Assembly: GCA_020444075.1 (NCBI GenBank)
Contig: JAHLLR010000034.1
Location: 1-51,315, forward strand
Reading direction: 5' to 3'
DNA: 51,315 bases
From: Deltaproteobacteria bacterium
GTDB lineage: Bacteria; Desulfobacterota; Desulfobacteria; Desulfobacterales; Desulfosarcinaceae
The translations under genes were made by a program, and so were the position numbers. Below the pieces are notes generated by a model. It ran no database searches. It saw only the letters and a list, made by a program, of their open reading frames with translations, and had not been told where the DNA came from. Below are positions 1 to 7,634 of this stretch, one piece after another; the stretch's first letter is position 1, and the number at the start of each line of letters is the position of its first letter.

Positions 1-333
1 TTTTTCGGTGACCTGTTCGGCATCAAGCCGGTGATCAGCCCCACAGCCGACGGTGCCGCCCGGGTGGGCACGGTCAGAAAGAGCGCCGATCAGCTGCCTT
101 TTGCACTGGCGTATTTGAAACAGCGGTTTTCGCCGGACCGTCCCCTGACCATCCTGCTGCAGTTTTCCGACAACGAGCAGCGGGTTCAGGAAGCCATTGG
201 TCCTGAAATCCAGCGGCAATTCCCGCGGGCGGCGATCACCGTCAGCCGCCTTTCCCTGACCGCCGGGGCGCATATGGGGCCGGGGACGTGGGGGGTGGCG
301 TTTTGCCCCGATTTAGCTGGTGCCCATCCATAA
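1..333 (+). CDS. DegV family protein, C-terminal part (5' end outside window)
   Basis: The reading frame is open from base 1 to the TAA at 331-333, so the start lies upstream of the window. The visible part resembles the C-terminal lobe of DegV fatty-acid-binding proteins: an FGIKPVIS stretch at the beginning and a GAHMGPGTWGVAF stretch near the end, the usual 'G-H-x-GPG' closing motif. DegV proteins bind a fatty acid and in some bacteria present it to a fatty acid kinase. The last residues (about CPDLAGAHP) are read partly from the palindromic repeat at 320-462, so the natural C-terminus may have been altered by it. The family assignment is fairly secure; the exact role is not. Confidence 0.7.
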   Translation, partial: FFGDLFGIKPVISPTADGAARVGTVRKSADQLPFALAYLKQRFSPDRPLTILLQFSDNEQRVQEAIGPEIQRQFPRAAITVSRLSLTAGAHMGPGTWGVAFCPDLAGAHP

Positions 334-462
334 TTGGCATCTTGCGGCCCAGGCCGGCGTTCTCGCGTTTGCGCAATTCTCGACGTAGCGCTGCTACGCC
401 TGTGGTTGCGAAAACGCTGCGGCCTTGGCCTGAACCCCAACCTGCCAATTCTGAATGGGCAC
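320..462. repeat. 143-bp palindromic intergenic repeat, copy 1
   Basis: An imperfect inverted repeat spans the whole element. The outer arms are GTGCCCAT (320-327) against ATGGGCAC (455-462), continued inward by AATTGGC and GCCAATT, and the centre is CGTAGCGCTGCTACG (384-398). The core (about 338-434) closely matches 31761-31858, including CTGCGGCCTTGGCCTGAA, while the outer arms differ between the copies but remain self-complementary in each. It begins inside the last codons of the DegV gene. It may act as a terminator or mRNA 3' structure, or be a non-autonomous mobile repeat. Confidence 0.8.
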
Positions 463-495
463 GGATAAAGAAGAAAATAATCAAGAGGATCACTT

Positions 496-798
496 ATGAA
501 ACAGACCCGAATGATCGTTGTACTGATCCTGGCTGCCGGCCTGATGCTCCTTTCCGGCTGCGCTTATGTAAATGTGAAATCTCCCCTGGATGTGGATCTG
601 GACCGGACCACCCTGGGCGAAAAGACGGGGGTGGCCGAGGCGCGCAGCCTGCTGTGGCTGTTTGCCTGGGGCGATGCCAGTTATGCCGCCGCCGCCGCCA
701 ACGGCGGCATCACCACCATGCGGCATGCGGATCAGGAGGTGTTCAACGTCCTGTTCGGCCTCTATACCCGCTGGCGGGTGGTGGTTTATGGCGACTGA
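496..798 (+). CDS. TRL-like family lipoprotein
   Basis: A 100-residue protein with a lipoprotein signal: charged N-terminus, hydrophobic stretch and lipobox ending LLSGC with Cys22 as the likely lipidated residue. The mature part carries the features of the TRL-like family: a leading GxKTGxAxA-type segment, LLWLFAWGDASY, then NGGI, a HADQEVFNVL segment and a closing VVVYGD. Family members are small envelope proteins of unknown function. The stop overlaps the start of the next gene, which encodes a second lipoprotein with a matching FADQEVFSILG segment, so the two are probably paralogous partners made together. It sits at the head of the lipid-type cluster. Confidence 0.8.
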   Translation: MKQTRMIVVLILAAGLMLLSGCAYVNVKSPLDVDLDRTTLGEKTGVAEARSLLWLFAWGDASYAAAAANGGITTMRHADQEVFNVLFGLYTRWRVVVYGD

Positions 799-1207
799 TT
801 CAAGTATGCCGGCCCGTTCGGGAATCGTCCGGTTTCTGGTGGCCATGGCCATGCTGGCGGGCCTGTCCGGCTGCGGTACGGGGCCGCTGGTGGGCCTGGT
901 GTACACCCACGTGAAGCTGCCCCTGACGCTGGACCTGAAGTCCACGCCGATGCCGGCACACCTGCCCGGTTCCGACCGCATCATCGAGATCAAAGAGCCG
1001 TTCACCGGTCTGGGCATGTATGCCCGGGTGAACTCCAATGCCCTTGGCGACATCGCCCGGCAAAACGGCGTGGATCCCCTGTACTTTGCCGATCAGGAGG
1101 TGTTCAGCATTCTGGGCATCTGGAAGACCCAGCGTATCTTTCTCTACGGGGAGACCGCCGGCGCCCCCGAACGGCACGAAGACGGCGCAACCACGACAGG
1201 CCCATGA
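788..1207 (+). CDS. TRL-like lipoprotein, second copy
   Basis: A 139-residue lipoprotein. The ATG at 788 overlaps the end of the upstream lipoprotein gene; an ATG at 806 is an alternative start. The signal peptide runs to a lipobox LAGLSGC (Cys29). The C-terminal half repeats the pattern of the upstream protein (GVDPLYFADQEVFSILGI then RIFLYGE), showing that the two are diverged relatives. The middle contains a THVKLPLTLDL stretch. The stop codon overlaps the ATG of the glycosyltransferase gene (ATGA at 1204-1207), indicating translational coupling. Function unknown; envelope location is inferred from the lipobox. Confidence 0.75.
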   Translation: MATDSSMPARSGIVRFLVAMAMLAGLSGCGTGPLVGLVYTHVKLPLTLDLKSTPMPAHLPGSDRIIEIKEPFTGLGMYARVNSNALGDIARQNGVDPLYFADQEVFSILGIWKTQRIFLYGETAGAPERHEDGATTTGP

Positions 1208-1965
1208 CCACCAACCCGGCATCCGCCGACAACCGGCCCGGCAAACCCCGGTTTGCCGTGATCATTCCCACCTACAACCACGGCGACCGGGTCGCCGCGG
1301 TGGCGCGCCAGGCGATGTCGCTGGGATGCCCCGTCTTCGTGGTGGATGACGGCTCCACCGACAATACGGCATCCCTGTTGAGATCCGTTCCCGGCATCCG
1401 CCTGCTGGCCCATCCGCTGAACCGGGGCAAAGGGGCCGCCCTGGTTACCGGCATGCGTGCGGCCGCCGGGATCGCGGATTACGCCGTCACCATCGATGCC
1501 GATGGCCAGCACGACCCCTCGGAGGCCCTGAAGCTGATGGCGGCCATCCCCGCCAACCGGCGGGTCATCGTGGCCGGCCGTCGCGAAATGGCCGACGCCC
1601 CGTGGACCAGCCGCAAGGGCCGGGCCTTTTCCAACTTCTGGGTGCGGGTGTCCGGCGGCCCCGGGCTGGACGATTCCCAGAGCGGATTCCGGATTTACCC
1701 GCTGCCCGAAACGATGGAGCTGGGTGTCGTTGCCAGACGGTACCAGTTCGAAGTGGAGGTGCTGGTCAGGGCGTCGTGGCAGGGGATTCCGGTGGTGGAG
1801 GTGACCATCTCCGCTGACTACGGGTCCTCGCTTCCCCGGATCTCTCATTTTCACCCGTTCGTCGATTTTATGCGCAATTTCGGCGCCTTCAGCCGGCTGA
1901 TTACCCGCCGGGTCTTCACGCCGGCCCTGTGGCCGCCCGTCGGCAGACGCGTCCGGTCCCGCTAA
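1204..1965 (+). CDS. Family 2 glycosyltransferase (dolichol-phosphate-mannose-synthase-like)
   Basis: A 253-residue GT-A fold enzyme that should transfer a sugar from a nucleotide donor to a lipid or lipid-linked acceptor. Motifs in order: VIIPTYNHG near the N-terminus, VVDDGSTDNT (donor binding), RGKGAAL, IDADGQHDP (metal-binding DxD region) and QSGFRIYP near the middle. No transmembrane helices follow the catalytic domain, so it is probably cytosolic or peripherally bound. It overlaps the upstream lipoprotein gene by 4 bp and is followed 5 bp later by the LpxL-type acyltransferase gene. This order (glycosyltransferase, acyltransferase, ACP, ketosynthase) suggests assembly of an acylated glycolipid or a polyene-type lipid. 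Confidence 0.85.
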   Translation: MTTNPASADNRPGKPRFAVIIPTYNHGDRVAAVARQAMSLGCPVFVVDDGSTDNTASLLRSVPGIRLLAHPLNRGKGAALVTGMRAAAGIADYAVTIDADGQHDPSEALKLMAAIPANRRVIVAGRREMADAPWTSRKGRAFSNFWVRVSGGPGLDDSQSGFRIYPLPETMELGVVARRYQFEVEVLVRASWQGIPVVEVTISADYGSSLPRISHFHPFVDFMRNFGAFSRLITRRVFTPALWPPVGRRVRSR

Positions 1966-1969
1966 TCCC

Positions 1970-2845
1970 ATGAAAGCCCTCTTCTACCGAATCCTTTCCC
2001 TGTTGACCCGTTTGTTGGGGCTGTGGTTCTTCAGCCTGATTGCGGGAGGCATCGCCGCCGGGTATTTTATCCTCTTCCCCAGGCGGGTGGCGGTGGGCAT
2101 GCGCTTCTATCGGGCGCTTTTTCCCGAAAAAAGCCGGGCCTACCACCGCTGGTGCACGTTTCGCCAGTTTCTGGATTTCACCCACGTGTTCCGGGATCGC
2201 CTGCTGCTGTCCGATCCGGGGAAAATCACCACTGACTTCGATGGGTGGGAGCGCCTGCGGGATGCCATGGGGCGCCGGGGCGGCATTCTGCTCATGTCCC
2301 ACATGGGCAACTGGGAGGTGGCGGCCAGGCTGCTCAAAAAAACGCTTCCGGACCTGAAACTGTTGCTCTACATGGGCGTCAAGCAGAAAGAACAGATCGA
2401 AGGCCTGCAGAAGCAGACCGTCCGCGGGAGCGATATCCACATCGTCGGCGTGGATGATGCCGGTGGGTCTCCCTTCGATATTGTCGAAGGCATCCGGTTT
2501 CTCCGCGACGGCGGCCTGGTATCCCTGACCGGGGATCGGGTATGGCAGACGGACCAACGAACCATCGCGGTCCGGTTTCTGGGAGAGATTGTCCGTCTGC
2601 CCGCGGCGCCTTATATTCTGGCCATGGCCGCCGGTTCCCCCCTATTTGTCTTTTTCGCCGTACGCACCCAAAAATGCCACTATCGGTTTTCCGCCTCGCC
2701 ACCCATCCATGTGCCAGCGGCAGACCGCAGCCAGCGTGAATCCGCCATGACCCGGGCCGCCCAGCAGTACGCCGACCTGCTGGAAGAGGCCGTTCGACGC
2801 CATCCTTTCCAGTGGCACCATTTCGAGCCGTTCCTTGACCTTTAG
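1970..2845 (+). CDS. LpxL/HtrB-type lysophospholipid acyltransferase
   Basis: A 291-residue member of the bacterial lipid A acyltransferase superfamily. It has a hydrophobic N-terminal segment (about residues 13-37) that would anchor it to the inner membrane and the HX4E catalytic signature HMGNWE (His111, Glu116). A later LTGDRVW region corresponds to the family's acyl-donor/substrate block. Length is typical. In this family an acyl chain is moved from acyl-ACP to a sugar-lipid acceptor, which fits the acyl carrier protein encoded next and the glycosyltransferase just upstream. Whether the acceptor is lipid A or a special lipid cannot be read from sequence. Confidence 0.85.
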   Translation: MKALFYRILSLLTRLLGLWFFSLIAGGIAAGYFILFPRRVAVGMRFYRALFPEKSRAYHRWCTFRQFLDFTHVFRDRLLLSDPGKITTDFDGWERLRDAMGRRGGILLMSHMGNWEVAARLLKKTLPDLKLLLYMGVKQKEQIEGLQKQTVRGSDIHIVGVDDAGGSPFDIVEGIRFLRDGGLVSLTGDRVWQTDQRTIAVRFLGEIVRLPAAPYILAMAAGSPLFVFFAVRTQKCHYRFSASPPIHVPAADRSQRESAMTRAAQQYADLLEEAVRRHPFQWHHFEPFLDL

Positions 2846-2965
2846 CGTCAATGATTGACCATCGGATTTCGAGATTTGGCATCTTTTTCGCTCTCTCTTT
2901 GAATTATCCCTGGTTTTGTAGTAGAAAGCGGGCTCACTGATTTTTACCGACAGGATGTTTGCCGA

Positions 2966-3220
2966 ATGACACACGACGAGATTGAAAAAGCGATTATCAG
3001 GATTTTTGCCGATCAATTTGAGATTGAAAATCCGGGATTGAACGATAACCTGCGCGACGTTTACGAATTTGACAGCATCGATGCGATCGAACTGCTGCGG
3101 GAAATCGAGATCCTGCTGGGTGTCCAGTTGACCCGTGAAGAGAAAAAGGCGGCCATGGAGATCCGCACCGTCAACCAGATCGTGGACTATGTGGTGCGGC
3201 TGGACCGGAAAATCGAATGA
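2966..3220 (+). CDS. Acyl carrier protein
   Basis: An 84-residue acidic protein with the phosphopantetheine attachment motif FDSIDAIELL; Ser37 is the expected attachment site. The surrounding four-helix pattern and length are those of a discrete ACP. It lies 120 bp after the acyltransferase gene and about 100 bp before a ketosynthase gene, so it is likely a dedicated carrier for this cluster rather than the housekeeping fatty acid ACP. AGGA at 2952-2955 upstream of the ATG could serve as ribosome binding site. Confidence 0.88.
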   Translation: MTHDEIEKAIIRIFADQFEIENPGLNDNLRDVYEFDSIDAIELLREIEILLGVQLTREEKKAAMEIRTVNQIVDYVVRLDRKIE

Positions 3221-3290
3221 AGAATCGGGGATTGAGGAACAGGCGGTATTTACACCGGATCCAATGCTCAACACCCCCCGCTCGATAACC

Positions 3291-3310
3291 CCAACAAACG
3301 CAATAAACCG
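3291..3310 (+). repeat. AACAAACNCAATAAACC-type short dispersed repeat
   Basis: CCAACAAACGCAATAAACCG, just before the ketosynthase start, closely matches CCGACAAACTCAATAAACCC at 29029-29048 before sucB. Both lie in spacers inside operons, a few tens of bases upstream of a start codon. Low-complexity pentamer/heptamer repeats of this kind look like slippage products. No function is apparent. Confidence 0.5.
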
Positions 3311-3318
3311 AATCTATT

Positions 3319-4557
3319 ATGGAACGACGAGTCGTCATCACCGGCGGATCGGCCATTACTCCCATCGGCAGCACCCGGACCGAAATTGTCCGGCACCTGA
3401 CCGAAGGCCTGTCCGGGGTCCGAAAAATGAAGGACGACGAACTGCTGGTGGCGCATATCCACTGCCAGGTCTTCGGCACGGTGTCCGATCCGCCGGTGTT
3501 CGATTTCGCCCGGCGGGACCGCAAGACCATGGGGCCGGTGGCCTACTACGCCTGCCAGGTGGCCAAGGACGCCCTGGCCCAGTCGGGCCTGCCGGATGAA
3601 TTCATCCGCAGCGGCCGGCTGGGGGTGGCCTTCGGCTCCACCCATGGCAGCCCCACGGTCCAACGGGACATCTACCGTACCTTTTTCAGCGACGATTCGT
3701 CCAAACTGCACAACGTCGGGGCCGTGGATTATCTTAAATCCATGGTGCACACCACGGCGGTGAACATTACCAAGATGTTCGGCATCCGGGGTCGGGTGAT
3801 CAGCTCCTCCACCGCCTGCACCACTTCCAGCCAGTCCATCGGATTCGGCTACGAGGCCGTCAAATACGGACTCCAGGACGCCATGCTCTGCGGCGGTGCC
3901 GACGAATACGATACGACCACGGTGGCGGTGTTCGACAACCTGCTGGCCTGTTCGACGGATTTCAACGACACGCCGCATCTCACCCCCCGGCCCTTTGATA
4001 AGCGGCGGGACGGCCTGGTGGTGGGGGAGGGGGCCGGGGCCGTGCTGCTGGAAGATCTGGCGTCAGCCCAAAAGCGCGGTGCCACCATTCTGGGCGAAGT
4101 GATCGGTTTTTCCTGCTACAATAACGGCGGCGATCTCATCCTGCCCAACCGGGAGGGCATCACCCTGGCCATCGAGCAGGGGTTGGCCAATGCCCGCATT
4201 GAAGCAGCGGACGTGGACTGGATCAGCGCCCACGCGACGGCCACCAAGATGGGAGATGTCACCGAGGCCCAGTCCATCGCCGCCGTTTATGGCAACCGAC
4301 CCCGGGTCACCGGCCTGAAAAGCTATATGGGCCATACCATGGGCTCCTGCGGGGCCATCGAAACCCTCATCGCCCTGTATCAGATGGCAGAGGGGTTCAT
4401 TGCCCCCACCTTGCACCTGGAAGCGGTGGACGACCGATGCGCCATGCTCAACCATGTTACCGAACTGGTGGAGGCCCCCATCGATATCGCTTCCATCCAG
4501 AATTTCGCTTTCGGCGGCGTCAACACCTGCCTGTTTATCAAAAAATTTTCCGGGTAG
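3319..4557 (+). CDS. Beta-ketoacyl-ACP synthase (FabF/KAS II type)
   Basis: A 412-residue ketosynthase that condenses an acyl chain with malonyl-ACP. The catalytic triad is visible: Cys167 in STACTTSS, His305 in SAHATATKMGD and His339 in MGHTMGSCGA. The N-terminus (RRVVITGG...TPIG) is typical of the KAS II group. With an adjacent dedicated ACP, two acyltransferases and a glycosyltransferase it probably builds a special acyl chain. No dehydratase or ketoreductase is encoded nearby, so it would need reductive steps from fatty acid synthesis or genes outside the window. Confidence 0.9.
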   Translation: MERRVVITGGSAITPIGSTRTEIVRHLTEGLSGVRKMKDDELLVAHIHCQVFGTVSDPPVFDFARRDRKTMGPVAYYACQVAKDALAQSGLPDEFIRSGRLGVAFGSTHGSPTVQRDIYRTFFSDDSSKLHNVGAVDYLKSMVHTTAVNITKMFGIRGRVISSSTACTTSSQSIGFGYEAVKYGLQDAMLCGGADEYDTTTVAVFDNLLACSTDFNDTPHLTPRPFDKRRDGLVVGEGAGAVLLEDLASAQKRGATILGEVIGFSCYNNGGDLILPNREGITLAIEQGLANARIEAADVDWISAHATATKMGDVTEAQSIAAVYGNRPRVTGLKSYMGHTMGSCGAIETLIALYQMAEGFIAPTLHLEAVDDRCAMLNHVTELVEAPIDIASIQNFAFGGVNTCLFIKKFSG

Positions 4558-4592
4558 TCGAGTGACCGATTCCTGGCGAATCGTCATTTATT

Positions 4593-4663
4593 TGTAGGAG
4601 CGGCTTCCAGCCGCGATCAACCATTTGATTCTGTGCTCATCGCGGCTGGAAGCCGCTCCTACA
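4593..4663. repeat. REP-like palindromic hairpin
   Basis: A perfect 25-bp inverted repeat: TGTAGGAGCGGCTTCCAGCC... at 4593-4617 and its reverse complement at 4639-4663, separated by 21 bp. It resembles the GTAGGAGCGG...-type REP sequences that are abundant in several proteobacteria. It sits between the ketosynthase and PlsC genes and would form a strong hairpin in the operon mRNA, possibly limiting read-through or protecting upstream mRNA. Confidence 0.85.
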
Positions 4664-4695
4664 GACCACCCAATGAGGCATTTCAGGTTGTTTGC

Positions 4696-5481
4696 ATGTT
4701 GAGACACCCTTTGCGGAACAACTGGTACCATACCCTCAAGGACCTGACGATCACCCTGATCCTGTGGGGCTACTACACGATCGGGTTTGTCATCCTGTTT
4801 GCGCCGTTTTACGTCTGTTCCCGGTTTTTCTCGACGGATGTAACCCAGGCCTTTCAGCGTCTCAATACCCGTTTTTACCGGTGGTTTTTCGTGCTGCTGC
4901 GGTATCTGGCGCCGGCCTGCCGATGGCGGGTGGACCCGGCGGTGAAGACGATCCGGGGCGCGGTGATCGTGGCCAACCACGCCTCTTACCTGGACCCGAT
5001 CCTGCTTATCTCTTTATTCCCGCGCCACACCACCATCGCCAAACAGCGTCTGTTTCACATTCCGTTGTATGGCCGCATGCTGCGTCTTTCCGGTTACATC
5101 CCTTCGTCCGCCGAGGGGCCTCTGGCTGAGCTGATGCTGGATAGCATGGAAAAGATGCCCGCCTTTCTTTCCGGCGGCGGCAACCTGATTGTTTTCCCCG
5201 AAGGCACCCGCAGCCGTGATGGACAGATCGGCCCGCTGAACACGGGTGCCTTCAAGATCGCCCGACTGTGCAACGCGCCCATCCATGTGCTATACATGGA
5301 AAACACGGACCGGCTCTTCCGGCCGGGCCGGTTTCTTTTCGATACCCGATCGGCCAACACGGTTTGTGTGGAATACCTGACCTGCATCGAACCCCGATAT
5401 GACGACCCCGGCTTTTCCCTCAACGGGTTGATGGGGCAGGTGCGCGGGGTGCTGGAAGACCGGCGGTCACCGGTGCGATAA
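4696..5481 (+). CDS. 1-acyl-sn-glycerol-3-phosphate acyltransferase-like (PlsC family)
   Basis: A 261-residue PlsC-family enzyme. I place the start at the ATG at 4696 (MLRHPLRNN), because the longer in-frame ORF from 4633 would be read through the REP hairpin. A hydrophobic N-terminal region (about 18-40) anchors it to the membrane. The family motifs are clear: NHASYLD (His95, Asp100) as acyl-transfer catalytic block and FPEGTRS (167-173) for phosphate binding. It is the second acyltransferase of the cluster, so the pathway may acylate both a sugar lipid and a glycerol- or other polyol-phosphate acceptor. Confidence 0.85.
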   Translation: MLRHPLRNNWYHTLKDLTITLILWGYYTIGFVILFAPFYVCSRFFSTDVTQAFQRLNTRFYRWFFVLLRYLAPACRWRVDPAVKTIRGAVIVANHASYLDPILLISLFPRHTTIAKQRLFHIPLYGRMLRLSGYIPSSAEGPLAELMLDSMEKMPAFLSGGGNLIVFPEGTRSRDGQIGPLNTGAFKIARLCNAPIHVLYMENTDRLFRPGRFLFDTRSANTVCVEYLTCIEPRYDDPGFSLNGLMGQVRGVLEDRRSPVR

Positions 5482-5511
5482 GCGATTAACCTGCGTTTTC
5501 GTGGAGGTGTA

Positions 5512-7002
5512 ATGAAAATCCTGCTTCTGTCCATGCCCGACGTGGCACCGGTGATTATGCACGAGTCCGCTTTTCATATGCCCAACCTGGGCATCGCCAG
5601 CATCGGTGCCAATATCGACGATGGCCACGACGTTTATGTCGTCGACCTGATCCGCAAGCGTCTGGGGCTGAGAAAACACCTGGAACGCATTTTCAACGCG
5701 CTCAAGCCAGACCTGGTGGGCCTGTCCACCATGACCTGGCAATACGCCACCTGCGTGAAGATCATCCGGTTGATCAAACAGCTGTTGCCCGAGGCCAGGA
5801 TCGTGATCGGCGGCTATCATGCCACCCTCATGGCTGAAGAGATCGCCCAGTCCGATGAGGCGCAGGCGATCGATTTCATGGTGCGGGGAGAGGGTGAAGA
5901 GGCCTTTCGGCGACTGGTCAATGCGCTGGACGGCAAGGACCGCCTGGCCGATATTCCTTCGCTTTCCTACAAGCAGGGCGAGGGCTTCATCCACAACCCC
6001 AAAGGCGATCTGCTGGACCTGTCCCGACTCAAGCTGCCCATTCGCGACCGGCGGCGCCTGACCTGGGGCTACCACATCATGAACCGGCATGTGGAAGTGA
6101 TGGAAACCTCCCGGGGCTGCACCCGCAACTGCAACTTCTGCAGCATCCGGCATATGTACGGGCGGTCCTTCCGGCCCTTTCCCCTGAAGCGGATTCTAGC
6201 GGACATCGACGACATCTACCGCAAGTGCAAGGTCCGCTGGATATTTGTTTCCGACGACAACCTGGTGCTGGATCCCGAGCGGGTGATCCGGTTGTGCGAC
6301 GCCATCATCGCCCGGCGCTACCGCAACCTGACCTTCGTGGTCCAGGCCGACTGCGTCACCATGTCCCGGAACGAGAAAATGGTGGAAAAGATGGCCATGG
6401 CCGGCTTTCGATCGATCTTTTTAGGCATGGAGAATGCCTCAAAAAAGAACCTGGTTGCGGCCAACAAGGGCGACATCCTGGATGCTTCGAAAAAGGCGGT
6501 GGAGATCTGCCACAAATACGGCATCATGGTCGTGGGGGGGATGATATTCGGATTTCCGGACGATGGCGAGGCCGAGATCGTCGAGAACTATCAATTCCTC
6601 AAATCCACCGGTGCGGATACCGCCTACTGCCAGATTCTCACCCCCTACCCCAAGACGGGCATCCGCCAGCAATTGATGGATCAGGGACTGGTCACCAATC
6701 CTTATGACTACACCCGCTACAACGGCATGTGGGCCAACGTAAGGACCCGGCAGCTCTCTTCCGATCAGCTGCAGTACCTCTTCTGGTACCACAACCAGAA
6801 GGTCATGGGCTGGTGGAATCCGTCCGAACGCATCCGGGCCCAGGGCCGGTTCTGGACGTCCATCTGGCTGTATGCCTTCAAACCGCTGCTGAAGGTGATC
6901 ATCGCCCGGCAGCAACAACGGATCGGCTGGCGCGGGCGCTTCGAGCAGGAGATAAAAGCCCGTGCGGCGGTGAACCGGTTTGCGGATTTGGATGACCTGT
7001 AG
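5512..7002 (+). CDS. Cobalamin-binding radical SAM enzyme (B12-binding domain + radical SAM)
   Basis: A 496-residue protein. The N-terminal 150 residues form a B12-binding-type Rossmann domain (MKILLLSMPD, then GLSTMTW and IGGYHATL). The radical SAM domain follows with the cluster motif CTRNCNFC (Cys203, Cys207, Cys210). The C-terminus carries family-typical MIFGFP and LTPYPKTGI stretches. Enzymes of this architecture perform methylations, rearrangements or cyclisations on unactivated carbon, including in hopanoid and tetrapyrrole pathways. Its position directly after lipid-synthesis genes (30-bp gap) suggests it modifies the product of the cluster. The precise reaction cannot be named. Confidence 0.88.
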   Translation: MKILLLSMPDVAPVIMHESAFHMPNLGIASIGANIDDGHDVYVVDLIRKRLGLRKHLERIFNALKPDLVGLSTMTWQYATCVKIIRLIKQLLPEARIVIGGYHATLMAEEIAQSDEAQAIDFMVRGEGEEAFRRLVNALDGKDRLADIPSLSYKQGEGFIHNPKGDLLDLSRLKLPIRDRRRLTWGYHIMNRHVEVMETSRGCTRNCNFCSIRHMYGRSFRPFPLKRILADIDDIYRKCKVRWIFVSDDNLVLDPERVIRLCDAIIARRYRNLTFVVQADCVTMSRNEKMVEKMAMAGFRSIFLGMENASKKNLVAANKGDILDASKKAVEICHKYGIMVVGGMIFGFPDDGEAEIVENYQFLKSTGADTAYCQILTPYPKTGIRQQLMDQGLVTNPYDYTRYNGMWANVRTRQLSSDQLQYLFWYHNQKVMGWWNPSERIRAQGRFWTSIWLYAFKPLLKVIIARQQQRIGWRGRFEQEIKARAAVNRFADLDDL

Positions 7003-7058
7003 GGATTGCGGCGTCTGGTATTTCAAATTCGGGAACCCTAAATTCTTGGAGGGAGGCC

Positions 7059-7310
7059 ATGACGATGGATACCATCCTCTTTAACGGCATCACCGTGGGC
7101 CGGCTCATTCCCTGGCTCGCCGCTGTGGCGGTGCTTTATGCGGCGCTCAAGATCTACAAGGCGCTGTTCGCTAAAAAAAAGGTGAACCTCCAGCACACCG
7201 TCTATTTTGTCTGCAGCAATTGTGGATGGGAAGGCCACATCAGCAAATTCGGTACCCGCTGCCCCAAGTGCGACGCCGCTGCGGGCAATCTTGGCGCTGG
7301 ATCCGAATAA
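7059..7310 (+). CDS. Small membrane-anchored zinc-ribbon protein
   Basis: An 83-residue protein with one hydrophobic helix (about residues 13-30) and a C-terminal zinc ribbon made of CSNCGWEG and CPKCDA. The ribbon resembles the N-terminal ribbon of RadA (YVCxxCGxxS...CPxC), but the ATPase domain is absent. A strong GGAGGGAGG element precedes the ATG. It follows the radical SAM gene by 56 bp and is probably the last gene of the cluster. Function unknown. Confidence 0.7.
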   Translation: MTMDTILFNGITVGRLIPWLAAVAVLYAALKIYKALFAKKKVNLQHTVYFVCSNCGWEGHISKFGTRCPKCDAAAGNLGAGSE

Positions 7311-7548
7311 ACGGTTTTCACGGCTCCCATGGACCGAAGTGGTTTGCATGCCCATTCCTAGCGGTTGACGGATGGCAAAATCCCCCCTCTACTCCCTGCC
7401 GGAATAATCTCGGTTTAAACGATAACCGTGTCGTCAACCATCACCAGTGGTGTCATTCGGCGCCAGGCGGATGCCGCTGGTGTTTTTTTCCTATAGCGTC
7501 CTGTAAAATTACTAAACTATAAAAATAATAAAAAGTAATATAAATTTA

Positions 7549-7576
7549 TTGACATGTACTAATTATGATTTATGGT
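7549..7576 (+). promoter_or_regulatory. Putative sigma-70 promoter of dnaK
   Basis: TTGACA (7549-7554) and TATGGT (7571-7576) are separated by 16 bp in a locally AT-rich stretch (7500-7600), 59 bp before the dnaK start. No CIRCE-type inverted repeat is seen. The rest of the 324-bp gap (7311-7634) shows no convincing gene. Confidence 0.5.
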
Positions 7577-7634
7577 ATTGTACATAAAAATAACCACGGG
7601 GCATACCGGCCCCGTATTTCAGGAGGAACAGAAA

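Noticed and set aside
288-914. 208-codon frame spanning the palindrome and the first lipoprotein gene
   Set aside because: It crosses the repeat and reads out of frame with a clear lipoprotein gene; composition is Arg/Pro/Cys-rich and unlike a real protein.
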